Below are positions 1 to 13,836 of a stretch of DNA of 64,000 nucleotides, piece after piece (positions within the stretch are counted from its first letter, which is position 1; every line of letters starts with the position of its first letter). The notes under the pieces are model-generated. The model was not told the DNA's origin. It did no database searches and was given only the letters and a program-made list of their open reading frames with translations. Origin of the DNA: Tomocerus qinae. Its lineage: Eukaryota > Arthropoda > Collembola > Entomobryomorpha > Tomoceridae. The position numbers were made by a program, and so were the translations under genes. The stretch is taken from assembly GCA_020055645.1 (NCBI GenBank), contig CM034547.1, positions 47,342,409-47,406,408 of the forward strand, given 5' to 3'.

Positions 1-3000
1 CATATGGTGATATATGATAAGGTACAAGTAGGCGGTTCTCTCTTCTAAGTCTCTCTAGTCCTAAATGTATAAAATTTATACGAATACCAAGCTAAAACTG
101 CTAAGTGTTAACATAGGTAGAAACGTGCATTCTTTCTTCTATCATAGCTTTTTAATAATTAAACCATGGACAAGTATAATTTAGCACCTGTAGTTTACGA
201 AGCGATGTTTCTGTAACTATTACGTATGCTATAGGTCAAACTTAAATACTGAACAGTCTTCGGCTTCCTTAACACATGCATCTAGTGAAAGTGAAATCTG
301 TTCTACTAATTAAGTGTGAGTAAAATTAATTGTACATGACATTCACAACTGCTACTCCATATATAGTAATAAATGTCCTTGGAAAGTCTGACGAAATTGG
401 AAAGTAGTAGTACGGAAATGGCGTGGCAAAATTCTTAGTTAACAGCATCATTGTATTACTTGCCACTAAGTAGGATTTTCAAAGTGTACCATTTATTCGA
501 TTATTTCGTCGTCTGAAGGATCGTGAACAAAGTTTACTTCCTCATTATTATGTGTACGTCAATAAAGAAAAATTAGTGACTCACCTTAAAGAAAAGCCAC
601 AAAAGAAGGAAACGCCCTGAGCAGTTTCAAGACGACTGCCGTTGCTTCGACAAACTCTCTTCTCCCGCATACACATTTCACCCCATAAGGAATCCCTATA
701 CGTACTAGATTCAATACAGAAATTTGTAGTTCGGGATTTGAGAGATGAATAATGTCTGTATTTCTCCTTATTGCATTTCATATGTTTCCTGTCATAATAA
801 TTATCGAAACAAAAGGAACTGTTTGCACAATAGCAATAGGTGCGCGGTATATGTTGATCGTGTAAACACTCCAAGTGTTAATAAATGAAGCTTTTGTGTT
901 TTGGCAGGACACTATTCATTGTCAGATTGTCACTAAAGAAGGTGTTATTACCTTTATTAGCCAGCACTATAAACATGCCACTCTGAAACGAAGAATTATT
1001 ACTCTGGCATTGCATTACACTATTCACTCACATCAAATTCACTGTCTTTTCTGATTAGTGTAAGTGAAAATAGTAGACACGGCTGCAATAATGCATAACA
1101 GAGTTAGTGCTATTTGCTAGGGCTGGTTTTGTTGAGTGAGAGCTGTTAGCAGAAGAATTTAGCACATACGACGAATTCATTTGTCTCTCCAGCTCATGTC
1201 GCTTCTACAGAGAAAAACAATAAAAGAAGGCAGTTATTATTTATTAACATCCACTTTTCACTTATTTACTGAGACTCTATTTAGACAAGTGGAAAATACA
1301 ACACTATAGTCCTGCGTAAATCACATTACGATCTACAATTCCTGACGGCAATGAGCACCGAGTCTTTTTAGGCGATGACTCGGATGATATTATATTGAAC
1401 TCGGAACACTGTCTTTCTGCGAATTGCAATTAACTTAGTCTTTGTTTCTCTAATTCAAATAGAGATGCCCACTGACAATTACTATAGCTTTTAGAACACC
1501 AATAGCACAATAAAATTACACAGCAGTAATGGAATCCTTAAGTAAATTAGTATTTCTACCTAATCTTGTAATTGGAAGATGATAAACGCTTCCATACCTT
1601 GTATTTAGGTATTTTGCAGATTGTAAACAATTTATTAGAGTATTAAATGCCATCATCCCAGTGACAAGGAGTCTGATAACCCAATTATAAAATGACTAAT
1701 GATTATTTCCCTTCACTCTTACTATCAAAATACTTCTTCTGTTACTCGCAAGTTGAAATTAATCTCCCCGCAGTATTTCGTTAAAAATATGTAGTTGGGT
1801 ACTAGTATAATATCATAAGTCACAAAAATGTATCTCGTCAAACAAAATCCTACGCTAAAAGTCCTTCGCTTGAATTTCTTTGTGTGCAGAAGTGATTTTC
1901 TGCTTATGAAAGATGTCTGTTATAAAATGAAAAAGAAGGACGTGTTCTCGTTTCCAGCTATTGAAAGTACCTTATTCTATTATATTAGCTGTGTATGGGC
2001 ACCATCTCTAATTGTAAATTAATGAACACCCATTTTTCAGAACAAGTCTAGCAGATTCGAAGATCTTTCTAGAGCTCACTAATGGGATAATGGCTTATTA
2101 TTGTATTGAATGCTTTAGTTAGATTGAATAAACCAAAGGGAGTGGATTATGGCAAGCACGAGTGTTTATTGTGTCATGTTTTCTTGTTATGATCTCAATA
2201 AGTCTCAAGTCAAAGTCAAGATATTATACTTCCTAGTAGTCATGAGTCATGAATAGTTAATACAGAGCCAGAGGTTATTGGAGTCGACAGAACAGTGCAT
2301 TGTATTGTGTACAATAAATTATAAAGTTGTACAAGATGTAGAATAAATTTGGCCTGTAATTCTTGTGTGCTAATACTGCACTGTAGCTGACATAAGAAGT
2401 AAACGATGTCGTAAACATGATGTTGATTTAGTAAATAGGATTGTCTGCTACTCTTCTGATGGTTTGCTTACAAATAAATATGAAAAAACGTTACGAACAT
2501 GTACTACTTACTAACTACTTGTGAAGGCAGTTTACATAATATTTACTATAGGTAATAATAGTAATATTCCTTGACGAAATGTTAGCATTCTAAAATTATT
2601 ATTGCAATTTTTATAACCATATCCACGTAGCTTTTGTACCTTGCTAATCTAATGCGTCTATTTCCATCTGCAGTACACGCATATATCTTTTATTTATTTA
2701 TACTTACATTTACATCATGCCATGAGTATACTCTCTAAATTACTAATCCAGAATTTCGTTCGCATTAGCCAAGCATAAACATTGCTCTTGTATTAATTAT
2801 GCACGTACTACTGTGCATTTCTGCATATATTATCAATATTAAAACAATAACTTAGTCTAAGTTTGGTATCAAGAAATGCAAATAGAAACACATAATATCC
2901 TAGTAGCCGCCTCTGCCATAGTTCTCGTACTGTTTACAGATCATGCATTAATAGAAAAACTTTTGAAGCATATTAAATACACCAACTTAACCATAATTGC

Positions 3001-5830
3001 TACTTAGATGATGAGCAAGTGTTAAAAATGCATAGAAAATGAAGGTACACTTATAAATAGCTGACTACTCACTGATTATGAAACATTGTTTATAGCGTAT
3101 CCTTCCTTACATTCAAAAGCCCTCGGAGTCCTAACTGATGAAATAAATCTTAATTATAAATCCCTATCAATTATCAACACTAACACAATTTCTAGAAACA
3201 TTACTTGAGAGTTGCTACTAGAACTACTATTGCATAGAAATTTTATTCACAACTTCTCTACTGACTTCCTTTCAGCCAGTCCTGATTGACGTATGAGTGG
3301 ATGCATAATTTTGTTACACTTATTATTGTCAATAACACACCTGTAAAATTTTGCTTTTAGTGCCAATTAGCAGTGTAATTGGCTAGCTAACGATACTATA
3401 GTCAAATTAATACATTTTGCATGTGCCAGCAATGACTGAATGCATGATAGCCATTTATTAACAGTTCTGCTCTGTCCACTGCGAATCTGATTAAGAGATC
3501 TGTGATAATCTACCAGCACTTCTCTGGACATAATATTATTTCATTTGTCTTTCATTGTACTCTGTACTGTATTCCCCTATCATTACATACTTCTCTATTT
3601 TTCTCAAGGTATTTAACTAAATGCTATACAGCATTAACCTATAGTATCTACTTATTTAACAATGGCAGCGCAATTTTATTGTGCTAAATAAGTCCGAAGT
3701 CTCAATATGCTTCTCATTTATTCGAGTTGAAATACTAGAAACCAAAGTTATTTGCTTCAATTGAGATTTTGATTTTCAAAAAAACGAAAAAAAGTTCTTG
3801 TGCTAGAGCATGAGTTTACTTTTCCTATAAAACTCCTCCAACACGTAGATTTTTAAGCCGTAAGATGTTAAAAAGTTTGTAGGGTGGATAGTAGATCGTT
3901 AACAAAAAAGTTTTCAATCAGTTAAATCCTTCATTTGAGAACTGCTACAGTCCCTTTCCAATATTTTACTCAGTTTGTTTTCATCAGTTATTCTTGGTAA
4001 GTCGCTTAAAATGTTCAATGGGGAGAGATGGAAAAAGTTGGTAACATTTGGCTTTGTGTCTGGGAAGTGGACTAAAGGGGAAGAACTTTGCAGACAAATT
4101 TCATTTAGATCAAATAGCTGATTGTTAATTCCCTTTGATATGGCTATCTATATGGTTAAGTTACACTTTTCCCAATTGCACTTTTCCCAAAAGATTGTGC
4201 CCTTATCCTTAGTACGCATGTTATATATTGTATATAAACGTATATAATATGGTTTTCACAGTTTTCAGTTCCCTCATCATCATCTATCTACACGGTCAAA
4301 GTGTATAAAGTGAAACAGTTACCTTCAAAAGTGGGGAAATGTAAGTATTTGTGTCAGCATACTTTCGTAGGCCAATAAATGGTAAGAGAGGATAATAAAT
4401 AAACTTTTATCTAGAACTCTATTTGCACAACAAAAATATATACGCTGAAAGTAATTTCACAAACAAACCGCGTAAGCCCTCGCTGGAGAAGTAAACTAAA
4501 TGTCTACTTTGCCACAAAGTAGAGATTAAAAATACGTCAATTTAGCAATGTATAAAGTTAGGCAGTCCAACTGAATGTACTTAGCTTATTCCAGCGCGTA
4601 ATAGACTACATCCTACATTTATGTCGCGTAGAGTACGTATAATATAAATAAAAAGGATAGAAATTTGTAAACCTTACCTTGATGGCTGGTTGGAGGTATC
4701 TGCAAGTTTGTAAATGGCCTTGCACTTTCCTTGCAAGTAGATTTCTGTAATTGAATGTAATGATTTAATTTATGTAGATCCACAGCATTCTCCTCTCTGG
4801 TCTGGTCTCGGTGATTAGTGGTCCATATATTTATTCGACTTTGCTGTTTGTAAATGCACAAGCTCCTTTGTCCTCACACCCAGCTCGTGTAAAGCAAAAT
4901 GAATGTATTTAACTATTGTCCTATATAGTATTCGTCAACTCTTTGCTCTTCTATTTCCCTATAAGAATAGTACTTGTCTCTTCACTCTGAATGTTAAATT
5001 AATAAATGAACTTACATTTTGCTTTAACTACATCACGAAGTATATGCATATATGTAATAATAGATACTGGAACAGGGATGAATATTCATTTTACATCCTG
5101 TTAAACAAACTACTGCTTGACATTTACATTACAAGAAGTACAGATATTTAAACTAACTTGAGCGGATACATTATCTCATTTATTCCTACTTTTCCACTCT
5201 ATTTTCCCAGGTACTTACGTATGAATTAATGATTACAGAAGACTTATGAGCGTTTTACTTTTCATTACGTGCACAAGTATTTTAAGTGAAATATTTGTTT
5301 GATGTTGGCCTTAACTTTCACAGAATAATGTAAGTTTATGATGTGCGTATGGTGTATAGTTTCTAATTATACCACATTATGAGCACGTACATTCTGCTAT
5401 TATCAACCTACTGCTACTTATTTTACGCTAAGTACTTAGTGAGTTATTCAGTTCATGATGACTATTACTGCATACTGCATTCCTTCGTAGACATTGATGG
5501 AAAATAGGCAGTATCTACAATATAAAATGAAATGTGTTATTTGACTTACTTCCTGGTATTTTAGGTCACATCGTAGTTCTGCAATCACTTTATTTGATTT
5601 TCTATTCAAAGCTTCAATCACTGCATGACTTTGAGAATTTTGTTTGTAAATACAGATATGATTGCCACACACACGTGTAGTCTATCTAAATGAGACACTT
5701 TTATAACACTGTTAGGGAATTGTAAAGAAACGAATCAAAAGAAGATTTTGTAGATTTCTTTTGTGTGCTGTTAGATTGCATTTTATAATGCCTGAAAATA
5801 GAAAATTGCGGAAAAAATCAAAATTTTACA
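1..5830. other. AT-rich stretch without a supported gene
   Basis: No open reading frame here has the length, composition or family resemblance of a real exon; all are short and interrupted by the many stop codons expected of AT-rich DNA. I saw no long tandem array, no transposase-like coding and no tRNA-like fold. One good donor consensus (AAG followed by GTGAGT) occurs on the minus strand near 585, at the end of a short cysteine-rich frame, but no acceptor or homology supports it. The stretch may be intergenic or intron of a gene whose exons lie outside the window. Confidence 0.5.
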
Positions 5831-5839
5831 CGTGAAAAT

Positions 5840-6305
5840 CAGTCAGTTTTCAGTTACAATGTGGAGATGTGACTGGTGAAGGCAGAATCTATTTGGTGTG
5901 TGTGTAAAACGTCTATGCAGCAGCAGCGGCTGAAAACTGCGTGTGAAGGAAAAGAAGCCAACTTGAGTGATAGCGAGTGAGGAGTGATGAAGGATAGGAA
6001 AAGAGCGAGAAGGCTGTTGCCGTTGCCGTTGCTCGCATTGAAGTGGGCATTGTGCGATGATTTTTTGGGTTGGCTTATGCTATGCGAATTGAATCTGACT
6101 GAAGTGATGTGCAAAATGTGAAGTTGAGAGCAGAGTAAATGGGGAAAGGACTCGTCGGGAACTCAGACTCAGATAACAACACGTCTCGTCAGCCAGAGAT
6201 CAGAATCCTATTCCAAAAGATTCAAACCAATCCGGGATATCTTAGTAGTGCTCAACGCTTATTGCTTCGTCGGCTGTAGAAGTTGGTTCAAGTGTTTGGA
6301 TAAAG
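5840..6305 (+). promoter_or_regulatory. Possible promoter and 5' noncoding exon
   Basis: This block is less AT-biased than its surroundings. It starts with repeated TCAGT-like initiator motifs (about 5838-5855), contains short GTTGCC repeats near 6015-6030, and ends in a plausible donor (ATAAAG then GTATAA) near 6305. No long frame is open, so if transcribed it would be a 5' untranslated exon. The partner exon is not identified; the nearest downstream plus-strand gene is the WKF-domain gene at 12,124. This is inference from motifs only. Confidence 0.2.
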
Positions 6306-6309
6306 GTAT

Positions 6310-9300
6310 AATATTTTACTTTAATTTATGTTCGTTTGGTTCGTCATTGAGATGAAATCCTCAGTTACGAGTACCTGGAAATGGAGAAAGACAGAGCGCG
6401 CCTGGAGAAAGGGTAAAGTCAGACTGCTTTCGCTTCCTTCCCGTTAGCTTTCTTCCTGTTCTGATTGTGACTGAGTTAACATTACATATCGTGGTTCAAC
6501 CGAGAGAGAGATAGACATTATCCGGAGCTACAGACTAGAGTAGAGCTGGACTTCAGAAAGATTCTGTGCAGCTCGATGCTTTCTCTTCGCCGATCTGTGT
6601 AGTATGTTCAAAATGGTTCAACAGGGATCTACTACATCCAAAATAGCATAAGTGTATACAGCATAATATTCAGTGAACTCAGACAAAGACAGAAATATTG
6701 TACAAGAAGATGTATCTGACAGAATCGGTTAAACCAGAGACAAGGCACGGAGACAACTTAAACACGCAGATCCTTACACAGTCAACAGTTGCCAAAGTAC
6801 AGACCTATAACCTAAAAAGGAGCTGCAAATAAAGTTGACAGAAGGTGTGCTCTGATCTCCTAGTGTATATATCTCTCTAACCAAATGTTACACTAACACC
6901 AGATGCTTTCCCTTCCCGACGGATATACACTGTTTTCTTTGTAATTAAGTCTGCCTAAATGTATATAGTATAACTTCTAACTAGTTGCGGTCTTGCTATT
7001 GACACTCAGACGACAGAAAATTATGTATGGACGAATATCTAACTTAATCTGGCACATTCTGGTTTGTCAAACTTCCAAATCCCTCTAGGTAGCACTTTGC
7101 TTCAAGGACAGGCAGTCTACTAAAATGGAAATACATTTATGTCTACAATTCCACCGGCTATCAGGTGCTATTTCCCTCAAGCAATTTTCTTTATTTTCTG
7201 AACAAAGAAGTGTTCTTTCATCGCTACATTTTTAGACCTGTATTTAAATCTCCTGGAGGAAGAGGAATTTTGGGCTATATATTTTTATTTGTTTTGTTCT
7301 TACTAACTTACTACAGGAATTTAGGAAAGGTCAAGCTATAAGTAAAAGTACTTACTGAGTCGTGAGTAAACATCACCATTTGTTATATGGCATTAGGTGT
7401 TTAAGGGTTTGTTAAAGAGGTAAAAATTTCGTTTGTATAATCTACGATAAAAAGGTAGCCTTTTTTACTTTCTTGTTAATGGATGAATTACCTCGGTAGA
7501 ATGGTATAACTTTTAGTGGCTCTTCGATATAATCGGGGTCGTCATTTTTACAATTAGATAGGTACCAGTACAAAAGTAGTAATTCCTGATCCTGTTTGCT
7601 CTGTCCTTATCCGTCGTTTATACAGAGAACTTCATTTCCAGACAAGACAATGAGATTCTCAATTCCACTCAAGTTTAACTTGAGATATCAGATCCCTTCT
7701 GGCTTTAAGATCACAGCTCATAGATTTCTCCAACCCCAGTCCCAGTCTACTATAACTATTTTCTTTGATTTTTATGTTTGGTGTGTGTAAATACTGATTT
7801 GTTCAACATGTAGAAGTTCAATGAGAGACAAGGACTTTGTTCAGGCGTAACAAATCAAGACTTTCTCCGGCTACTTTCACTCAATACAAACAGAACATTA
7901 TTACATAGGTACCCACTCTACGGTTCTTTTAAAGAACTTCTTTATGCATTAGAGATATACTTACAACGCTATGTAGCTGTAATTATATGTAGCTGTACAC
8001 GAACAGATATAACACAACTCTTAACTATATTATATACAAATCCTTGTATAAGTATGCATTATTAGTATATGTTGGTTGGAGATTGGAGACCATTTGCTTC
8101 CAGAACACGTTCTGAAATGCAAGACTTCAATGCAATATTTATTGCTAATAGAAAACTGATAGGGCAGAAAAAGGAAAAAAATGAGTTCCTTAGAAAAGTG
8201 GGGTCTGTGAGATATAGATGAAAGATTGGATTCATTTCAGATGAATGATTTCGGTTTTCATTATATTTGTACTGTCAGAGTCAAGTCTCTGATGTGATCT
8301 GTGAGTCTACTGGTGCGTAAACTACATAGGTAAAATGCCCGCTGGCCAGTGCTGCTTCAGTAAAATCACATGCGAAAGTGAGAAAAATCTAAGAGCGTAC
8401 CATCGAATGACACACGATGATGATCCAGTGCTTCACCCGTTATTTTTTTTTGTTCTATTTCCTATTCCTATTTCCTGTTATTTGAATCTACTACCGAAGA
8501 ATTTAACATAATATTATAAAGTATATCTAAATACTCAGTACATGCCATGTAATTATAGCTTAAAGAAGTACGCACTGAACGATTTTATTTAATTTCTTTT
8601 TTTAGGATTCACAGAAGTTTAGACCTACCAAATAAATTTTATGTTCGCTCCGGTGAAGTCTGATACTACCCGGCCCGGATAGCTTTTTGAGTTTGACCCT
8701 TTTGCATAATATGGGTAAATGGAGGAAGCCATTTATTCAATAAAAGATTGTACATTGTAATTGATAGAAGGGAAAATGTATGTATGAAATAATAGAGTTG
8801 AAGTAAATTATAAATTCCAAAACGACGATGATAGGATGATACTAGTTTCTTTGCTTCCTCCTTCTAATGAATATAAAATGAAGATATACATAATACATAA
8901 ATGTTTAAAAACATATATAGAACATATAGGTGATATTGATACATTGCTCGCTTCTTACACTATAGTTCTTTGCATCTAGCTTGAAAATAAATTATAAGTC
9001 TCTCTTCAGTGATAATTGCCCGGAAATTCTCAAAATCCATTTGCACAAAGGTTACATAACAGAATCATAATAACAGACACAAGGCCTACGTAGCTACGTA
9101 TGCAATAATTGTGTAAAAGTTAATATGATATAGCCTTGAACAAGACAATATCTTATATAATATAGCACTTAGATAGTATTATGAGCAAATAAGAGAACAT
9201 TATTTATTAAGTTACGACCCTTGAGTCTTTCTCCTGTCATTTTAGTCAGGGTTGATTCAGCGCATTTTCTTCAATTTTGATTTCTTCGTTTGATCTTTTA

Positions 9301-12050
9301 TATAAGACCTTATCCTGATCTGCTGTATGATTATAGAGAAGAGGATACTAGCTGACTACACAATATTTTACTCAAATATTAGACAGTCCTTAGATTTTTA
9401 CTCGTATATCAACTCGGTTATATTTACATTACATGTCTAATGTTACTTCAAAACGTAAGAATAAACTTTTCCTTGCCCTATGTAATTTGGGATTAAAGTA
9501 AATGAAATGGTTGTTGAAATGATATGTAATTATCATAGACAGTGGTAGTAAGAGACATGCATTTTATCAAACATTCTTAGTAAAGATGCTTTCAAACTAT
9601 TTATGATTAACAAACACAGTTCGGTATATTGCTAATTTTGGCCATTTTCGACTACCTCATTTGGGTGTGCAGCTGTGCAAGCTCCCAATTTCGTGATGGG
9701 TGAAAGTGGTGAAAGCTAAAATCAGGGAACGTGAAAGCCATCTAAACAACCATCATTAAAGTATTACCCAGTTAAAAACTGCGGGGTAAAGCACAAGGCA
9801 GAGCAAAAATGATTGCTCTTATTATAAATTTTTTTATCTTTCAGATGAAATCTTACAGTGAAAATGGAGTTATAAGTATGGTAATCGCTTTAAAAGGTGA
9901 CTTTTCCTAAGAATATTACCTTTCCTTCAGTACAAATAAAATGTTTCTGGTCATAATGAATATAAGTTAGGGTATTTGATTGAAGTGAAGGTTTGTCAAC
10001 GACGACTTTTCGAGTACTTTAAGATTAATATCAAATATTTGAGCCAGAATATTAGTCTTGCGAGGCAGGACTAGAAGGTAGATAAGCATACATAGGCATT
10101 ATTTATAATGGTTATGCCTCTCCTTGACCTTGCTGGTAGTACCATTGAAGATAAAAAACCATATAAAACAGTTTTCTCATTGCTCTCCATTTTTTTTCTT
10201 CTGCATGGAGGCAACAAATTAACAAAATCGTAATTAATAATAATTCGCTGCCTAAAGAAACTGATGATCGTTATCATACATTTTATGCATAATATTGCTT
10301 GTACCTACATGTTAACACAATTAGTAAATTGTGCCGCTTGGAAAATAGCCGCCAGCCGAATAAAAAATAGTCCCCTCTAGCTGACTAACTTATTTCTATA
10401 TTCCACATGTATGCATTGCACTGAAAATAGTAAAAACATGTTGAATTTTGAAAAAGTTGTCAAGCAGATAATTTCAAATTCAAATCCCTCGTAGCAAGAC
10501 ACTAAAGTAAGGTAAGGTGCCAATTTTCCATAAAAGTACCAACGAGTACCAACTAGGTATATACCCCAATATTAACCATGGCTTTTAGAAAAAATGTAGT
10601 TTTACATACTATTTGTGTACAATAATAGTCGAAATTTTGACAAAGGACAATATTGTGGCTGCAGAAATTGTTGGCTCACATGTTTTTTAATTTTTTTAAA
10701 AAGGTTTTAACAAAAAATGATGGCTAGGTAAGGTAAGAAGTAAATTTTAAGTAAATAAGAAATTATTTTTGGGGTACTGTGAGACGCAAACTTAAACTTA
10801 GAGGGTTATAGTGACCACCAACAGAACCGATTTAAAGTGGGCCAATTTTTCCCCAAAAGTACCAAACCCTGTACCCCTAAACTATTGGTACTCTAACGAG
10901 TGGGCTAACGAAAGCTATACAGTCGACTTCGCCGAATAAGCAAGGGAGGACACAAAACGCAAACCCTGCAGTAAAGTATTAATTTTATGAGACTGCTGAT
11001 TTCTGCTCACAAGATAATTTGGCGTTGCATTCAAAGTTTAGGCTGTCCTTACACTTGTATTGTACAGACTTTACTCTTTACTACAGTGTGCTTCAGATCA
11101 GGTGCTATTGTGCTGTGAATCTTTAGTACACATGTTGAAACATACTGTAACAAATAAATAAAATTGTTTGATTGAAATAATTAATTTTCGTCAAATAAAG
11201 CAAACAAGCACGTTTATTGTTGGATTTGTCTAAAAGTAGTAGCAAGCAGTTTGAGAAAAGTTAACGCAGTTTCGATTTTAGTCTTCTTACCTTCTTAGGC
11301 GTTCAGCGTTGTAATCTTGTAATTTAAATGTAAGTGGTAACTTTATAAAATATTTTGTACCTTATTGTCATATTTTGGAAATAAACAGAACTTCTTGTTT
11401 CTAAAATAAAATAATATGATTTTTCAACAATGTAAATCTTTTTGTCTGTGTATTTAGGATTTCTGTGATTTCTTCATTCGTCCTCCTCTGTACTAGTTGC
11501 ACAGTTTAAGTTATTTATGTCATAGGTAAAGCACCTTACATTCTCAATAAAATAACTATATTATTCTCATTTTTCATTTGCTTTTTGAAATAACTATTTG
11601 TCATCCCTAAGATCACTTCAAATTACACCGTCCTTGGGTTTACCCATATGTATTAGTGAGACAATAGTTAAGATATTTATACTCATTCGACTTTGCGTTT
11701 CACGTTGTGAAACAGTGAATGAGTTAAGAGTCTCAGGTCCAAAAACTGTCTCCGGAGGAGCAAATTCTGTCTCCACCGTGAGAAAACCATTGTAATTTTT
11801 TTCATACAGTTAGCAGACGTTTTCACTTTTTTACCCCACCCAAAGCATACCTTCAAAAGATGTTATTATGTAAGTGTAAATGGTATTAATATGAATTTAA
11901 TGGGAGTTTTTAAAATTTTTTCTAGGCCATAGCCACTAAAGCTGACAAAGACAAAAGGACAGTCTCACGAGGCTAGTTGGCTCTGGAGGATCATATTTTC
12001 TACATATAGTACTACAAATCATACTAGTACTAAATCAAGTTTGAAATTGT
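6310..12050. other. Noncoding stretch, no supported gene
   Basis: Nothing resembling a conserved exon was seen on either strand. The only structure noted is a diverged direct repeat of roughly 35 bp (about 10,510-10,545 and 10,836-10,875, both containing CCAATTTT and AAAAGTACCAA). A possible acceptor (TTTTTTCTAG) near 11,925 could begin a 5' untranslated exon of the gene that follows. Confidence 0.45.
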
Positions 12051-12123
12051 TCGTGGGAGAAGATATTCACAAATCACATAACATTCTTGCCGATTTTGAG
12101 TATTGTATAGTAAACTAAAAAGA

Positions 12124-12792
12124 ATGTTGAACATCAGTAGCATCAAGACGGCTACTACGAAACGTAAGGCTGTTGAAGAAACAATCTTGCAAAAAGCCAG
12201 AAAATTCGTCCAGAAACCAAAAGGTGACGAAACAGAGGACATTGGTGCCCCAGCAAACAGGCTTGTAAAGAAGCCTAGACATACATCGGAAGAGAAGCTG
12301 CAATCTAAGTTGAAAAAGTCAACACAATCCAAAGCCACCGATTCAACACAAACATCTTCAAAGAAAAAGTCGAGAAACAAAAAAAGAAAGAAGAAGAAGC
12401 AAATGCCGAAGGAGAAAAATCCAGAACAAGAGATCAAGCGAAGAAATGAAGCATTGTGTTATCTCAAACTGTGGGAAAAACATCGAGATCAATGGAAATT
12501 CGAAAAGCTAAAGCAAATATGGCTTCTGAAAAACGCTCTTAAGTCATCAGTAATCGACGATAAAAATTTTGAAGTCCTTCTTAATTATGTATCGTCGATA
12601 AAAGGTCATTCACGAACTACTTTGATTACAGATATGCAAACCTTTATAGAAGATTATGAATCTAAATATTCCTCTAACAACGCACTGACCACCTCAAACG
12701 CTGATGAAAAGACTGTTTCTGATCCACCTGATTTTGAAAGTGTAAAGTATGAAAGAGCTAGAAAATTTTTACAGATGTTAAGTGACGACTAA
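12124..12792 (+). CDS. WKF-domain protein, C7orf50-like
   Basis: This is a single-exon gene of 222 codons. It starts at the ATG at 12,124 (an in-frame TGA lies upstream at 12,097) and ends with TAA at 12,790. The first 100 residues are lysine-rich and low in complexity, with a run of basic residues at about 80-92 that suits nuclear or nucleolar targeting. Residues about 108-185 form the conserved part, with LKLWEKHRDQWKFEKLKQ giving the WKF signature of the C7orf50 family (DUF2373). The family is linked to the nucleolus and RNA binding, but no enzymatic role is established. An AATAAA signal follows at 12,830-12,835. The lack of introns stands out among intron-rich neighbours, so a retrocopy origin is possible, although the frame is intact. 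Confidence 0.8.
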   Translation: MLNISSIKTATTKRKAVEETILQKARKFVQKPKGDETEDIGAPANRLVKKPRHTSEEKLQSKLKKSTQSKATDSTQTSSKKKSRNKKRKKKKQMPKEKNPEQEIKRRNEALCYLKLWEKHRDQWKFEKLKQIWLLKNALKSSVIDDKNFEVLLNYVSSIKGHSRTTLITDMQTFIEDYESKYSSNNALTTSNADEKTVSDPPDFESVKYERARKFLQMLSDD

Positions 12793-12829
12793 CCTCAAGT
12801 TAACTAACTTGAAATAAAGTTATTATACT

Positions 12830-12835
12830 AATAAA
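12830..12835 (+). terminator. Poly(A) signal of the WKF-domain gene
   Basis: A canonical AATAAA lies 38 bp past the stop codon, with a second near-match (AATAAAG) just before it. Spacing and position fit the 3' end of the upstream single-exon gene. Confidence 0.6.
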
Positions 12836-12839
12836 ATCT

Positions 12840-13836
12840 TGCCGTTCGTTCAAAAATACGCGTTTATTTTAATCTTAACTCTCAATCTCAATCATGTGCC
12901 CCTTCGTACGTATTATCATATAAAAACAGGGCAGGGGGATGAGTTTGCATTCTGCATATAAGGTACTTGATATAACAACCTAACTGCGGGCTTATCTAAG
13001 AATAACATGAAAACATTTTTTATACTTTATCATGATTTTTTGTACCAATTAAAAGATTTTTTACTTACTATAAAAATACAGTGGATCATTGCTTGATATT
13101 ATATTGTATTATTAGAATCGATTATCTTTAATTCTACAGTCCAGTTTCAGTCCCAGACTACGCAAACATAATCCTCCACATGTATGCTATACATAGTTAA
13201 CATTAACGATGAGTGCTATAATTCACGTTTTAATAACAGTACACATAATAGATGTCCTTTACTGGTTTACAAAATACATGAGTAGGCAAACAATATTAAT
13301 AAAGTACTTGTCATTTTTACACTATGTTTTCTTTCCCATTATGGAGTGGTGAACCTCACTATAAATTTTTTGAAGTAAGGCCAAACGTGGATAAGTTATC
13401 TGAAATAAAAATTTTGCCTTGCTATTTATTATTTTAAAACGTACTAGTAAATAGAGCTTTGTCAAAATGCTCTGAAAAACTTACTAAGAATAAAGGTACT
13501 GTAGTTTTCCCATTACTATCCGGAGAATGTAATAATACGGCCAAATAAGAGATCACGCGCTGCTAAAAAAAACCCCACCCACAAGGTGCATATTATTTCT
13601 TTATTTCTTGCACAACATGGCAAAAGCATTAATATTGATTGGATTATAAAATAGATTTAAACATGAATTAAATAAATACCATTTTGATCGTTTCTATTAT
13701 AACAAGAGCTTTGATGTTTGATTTCGGTATGAACAATACTTTCTCCAGAGTACCTAAAGCTGAAAAATGGCTTATTTGCACTCCAAACGAAGTAATCATC
13801 AATAAAGACTCTGTAAACCCATAACAAGATTATAAA
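12840..13836. other. Intergenic stretch, no gene seen
   Basis: AT-rich spacer between the plus-strand WKF gene and the minus-strand gene that ends at 13,837. The right part may be 3' untranslated sequence of the latter. No coding potential was recognised. Confidence 0.4.

Noticed and set aside
581-874. Cysteine-containing 97-residue frame on the minus strand ending at a good donor consensus
   Set aside because: No acceptor, no ATG context, no recognisable family; one donor match is expected by chance in this length.
10510-10875. Diverged direct repeat as solo LTRs of a small element
   Set aside because: The match is about 35 bp with many differences, there are no TG..CA ends and there is nothing retroviral between.
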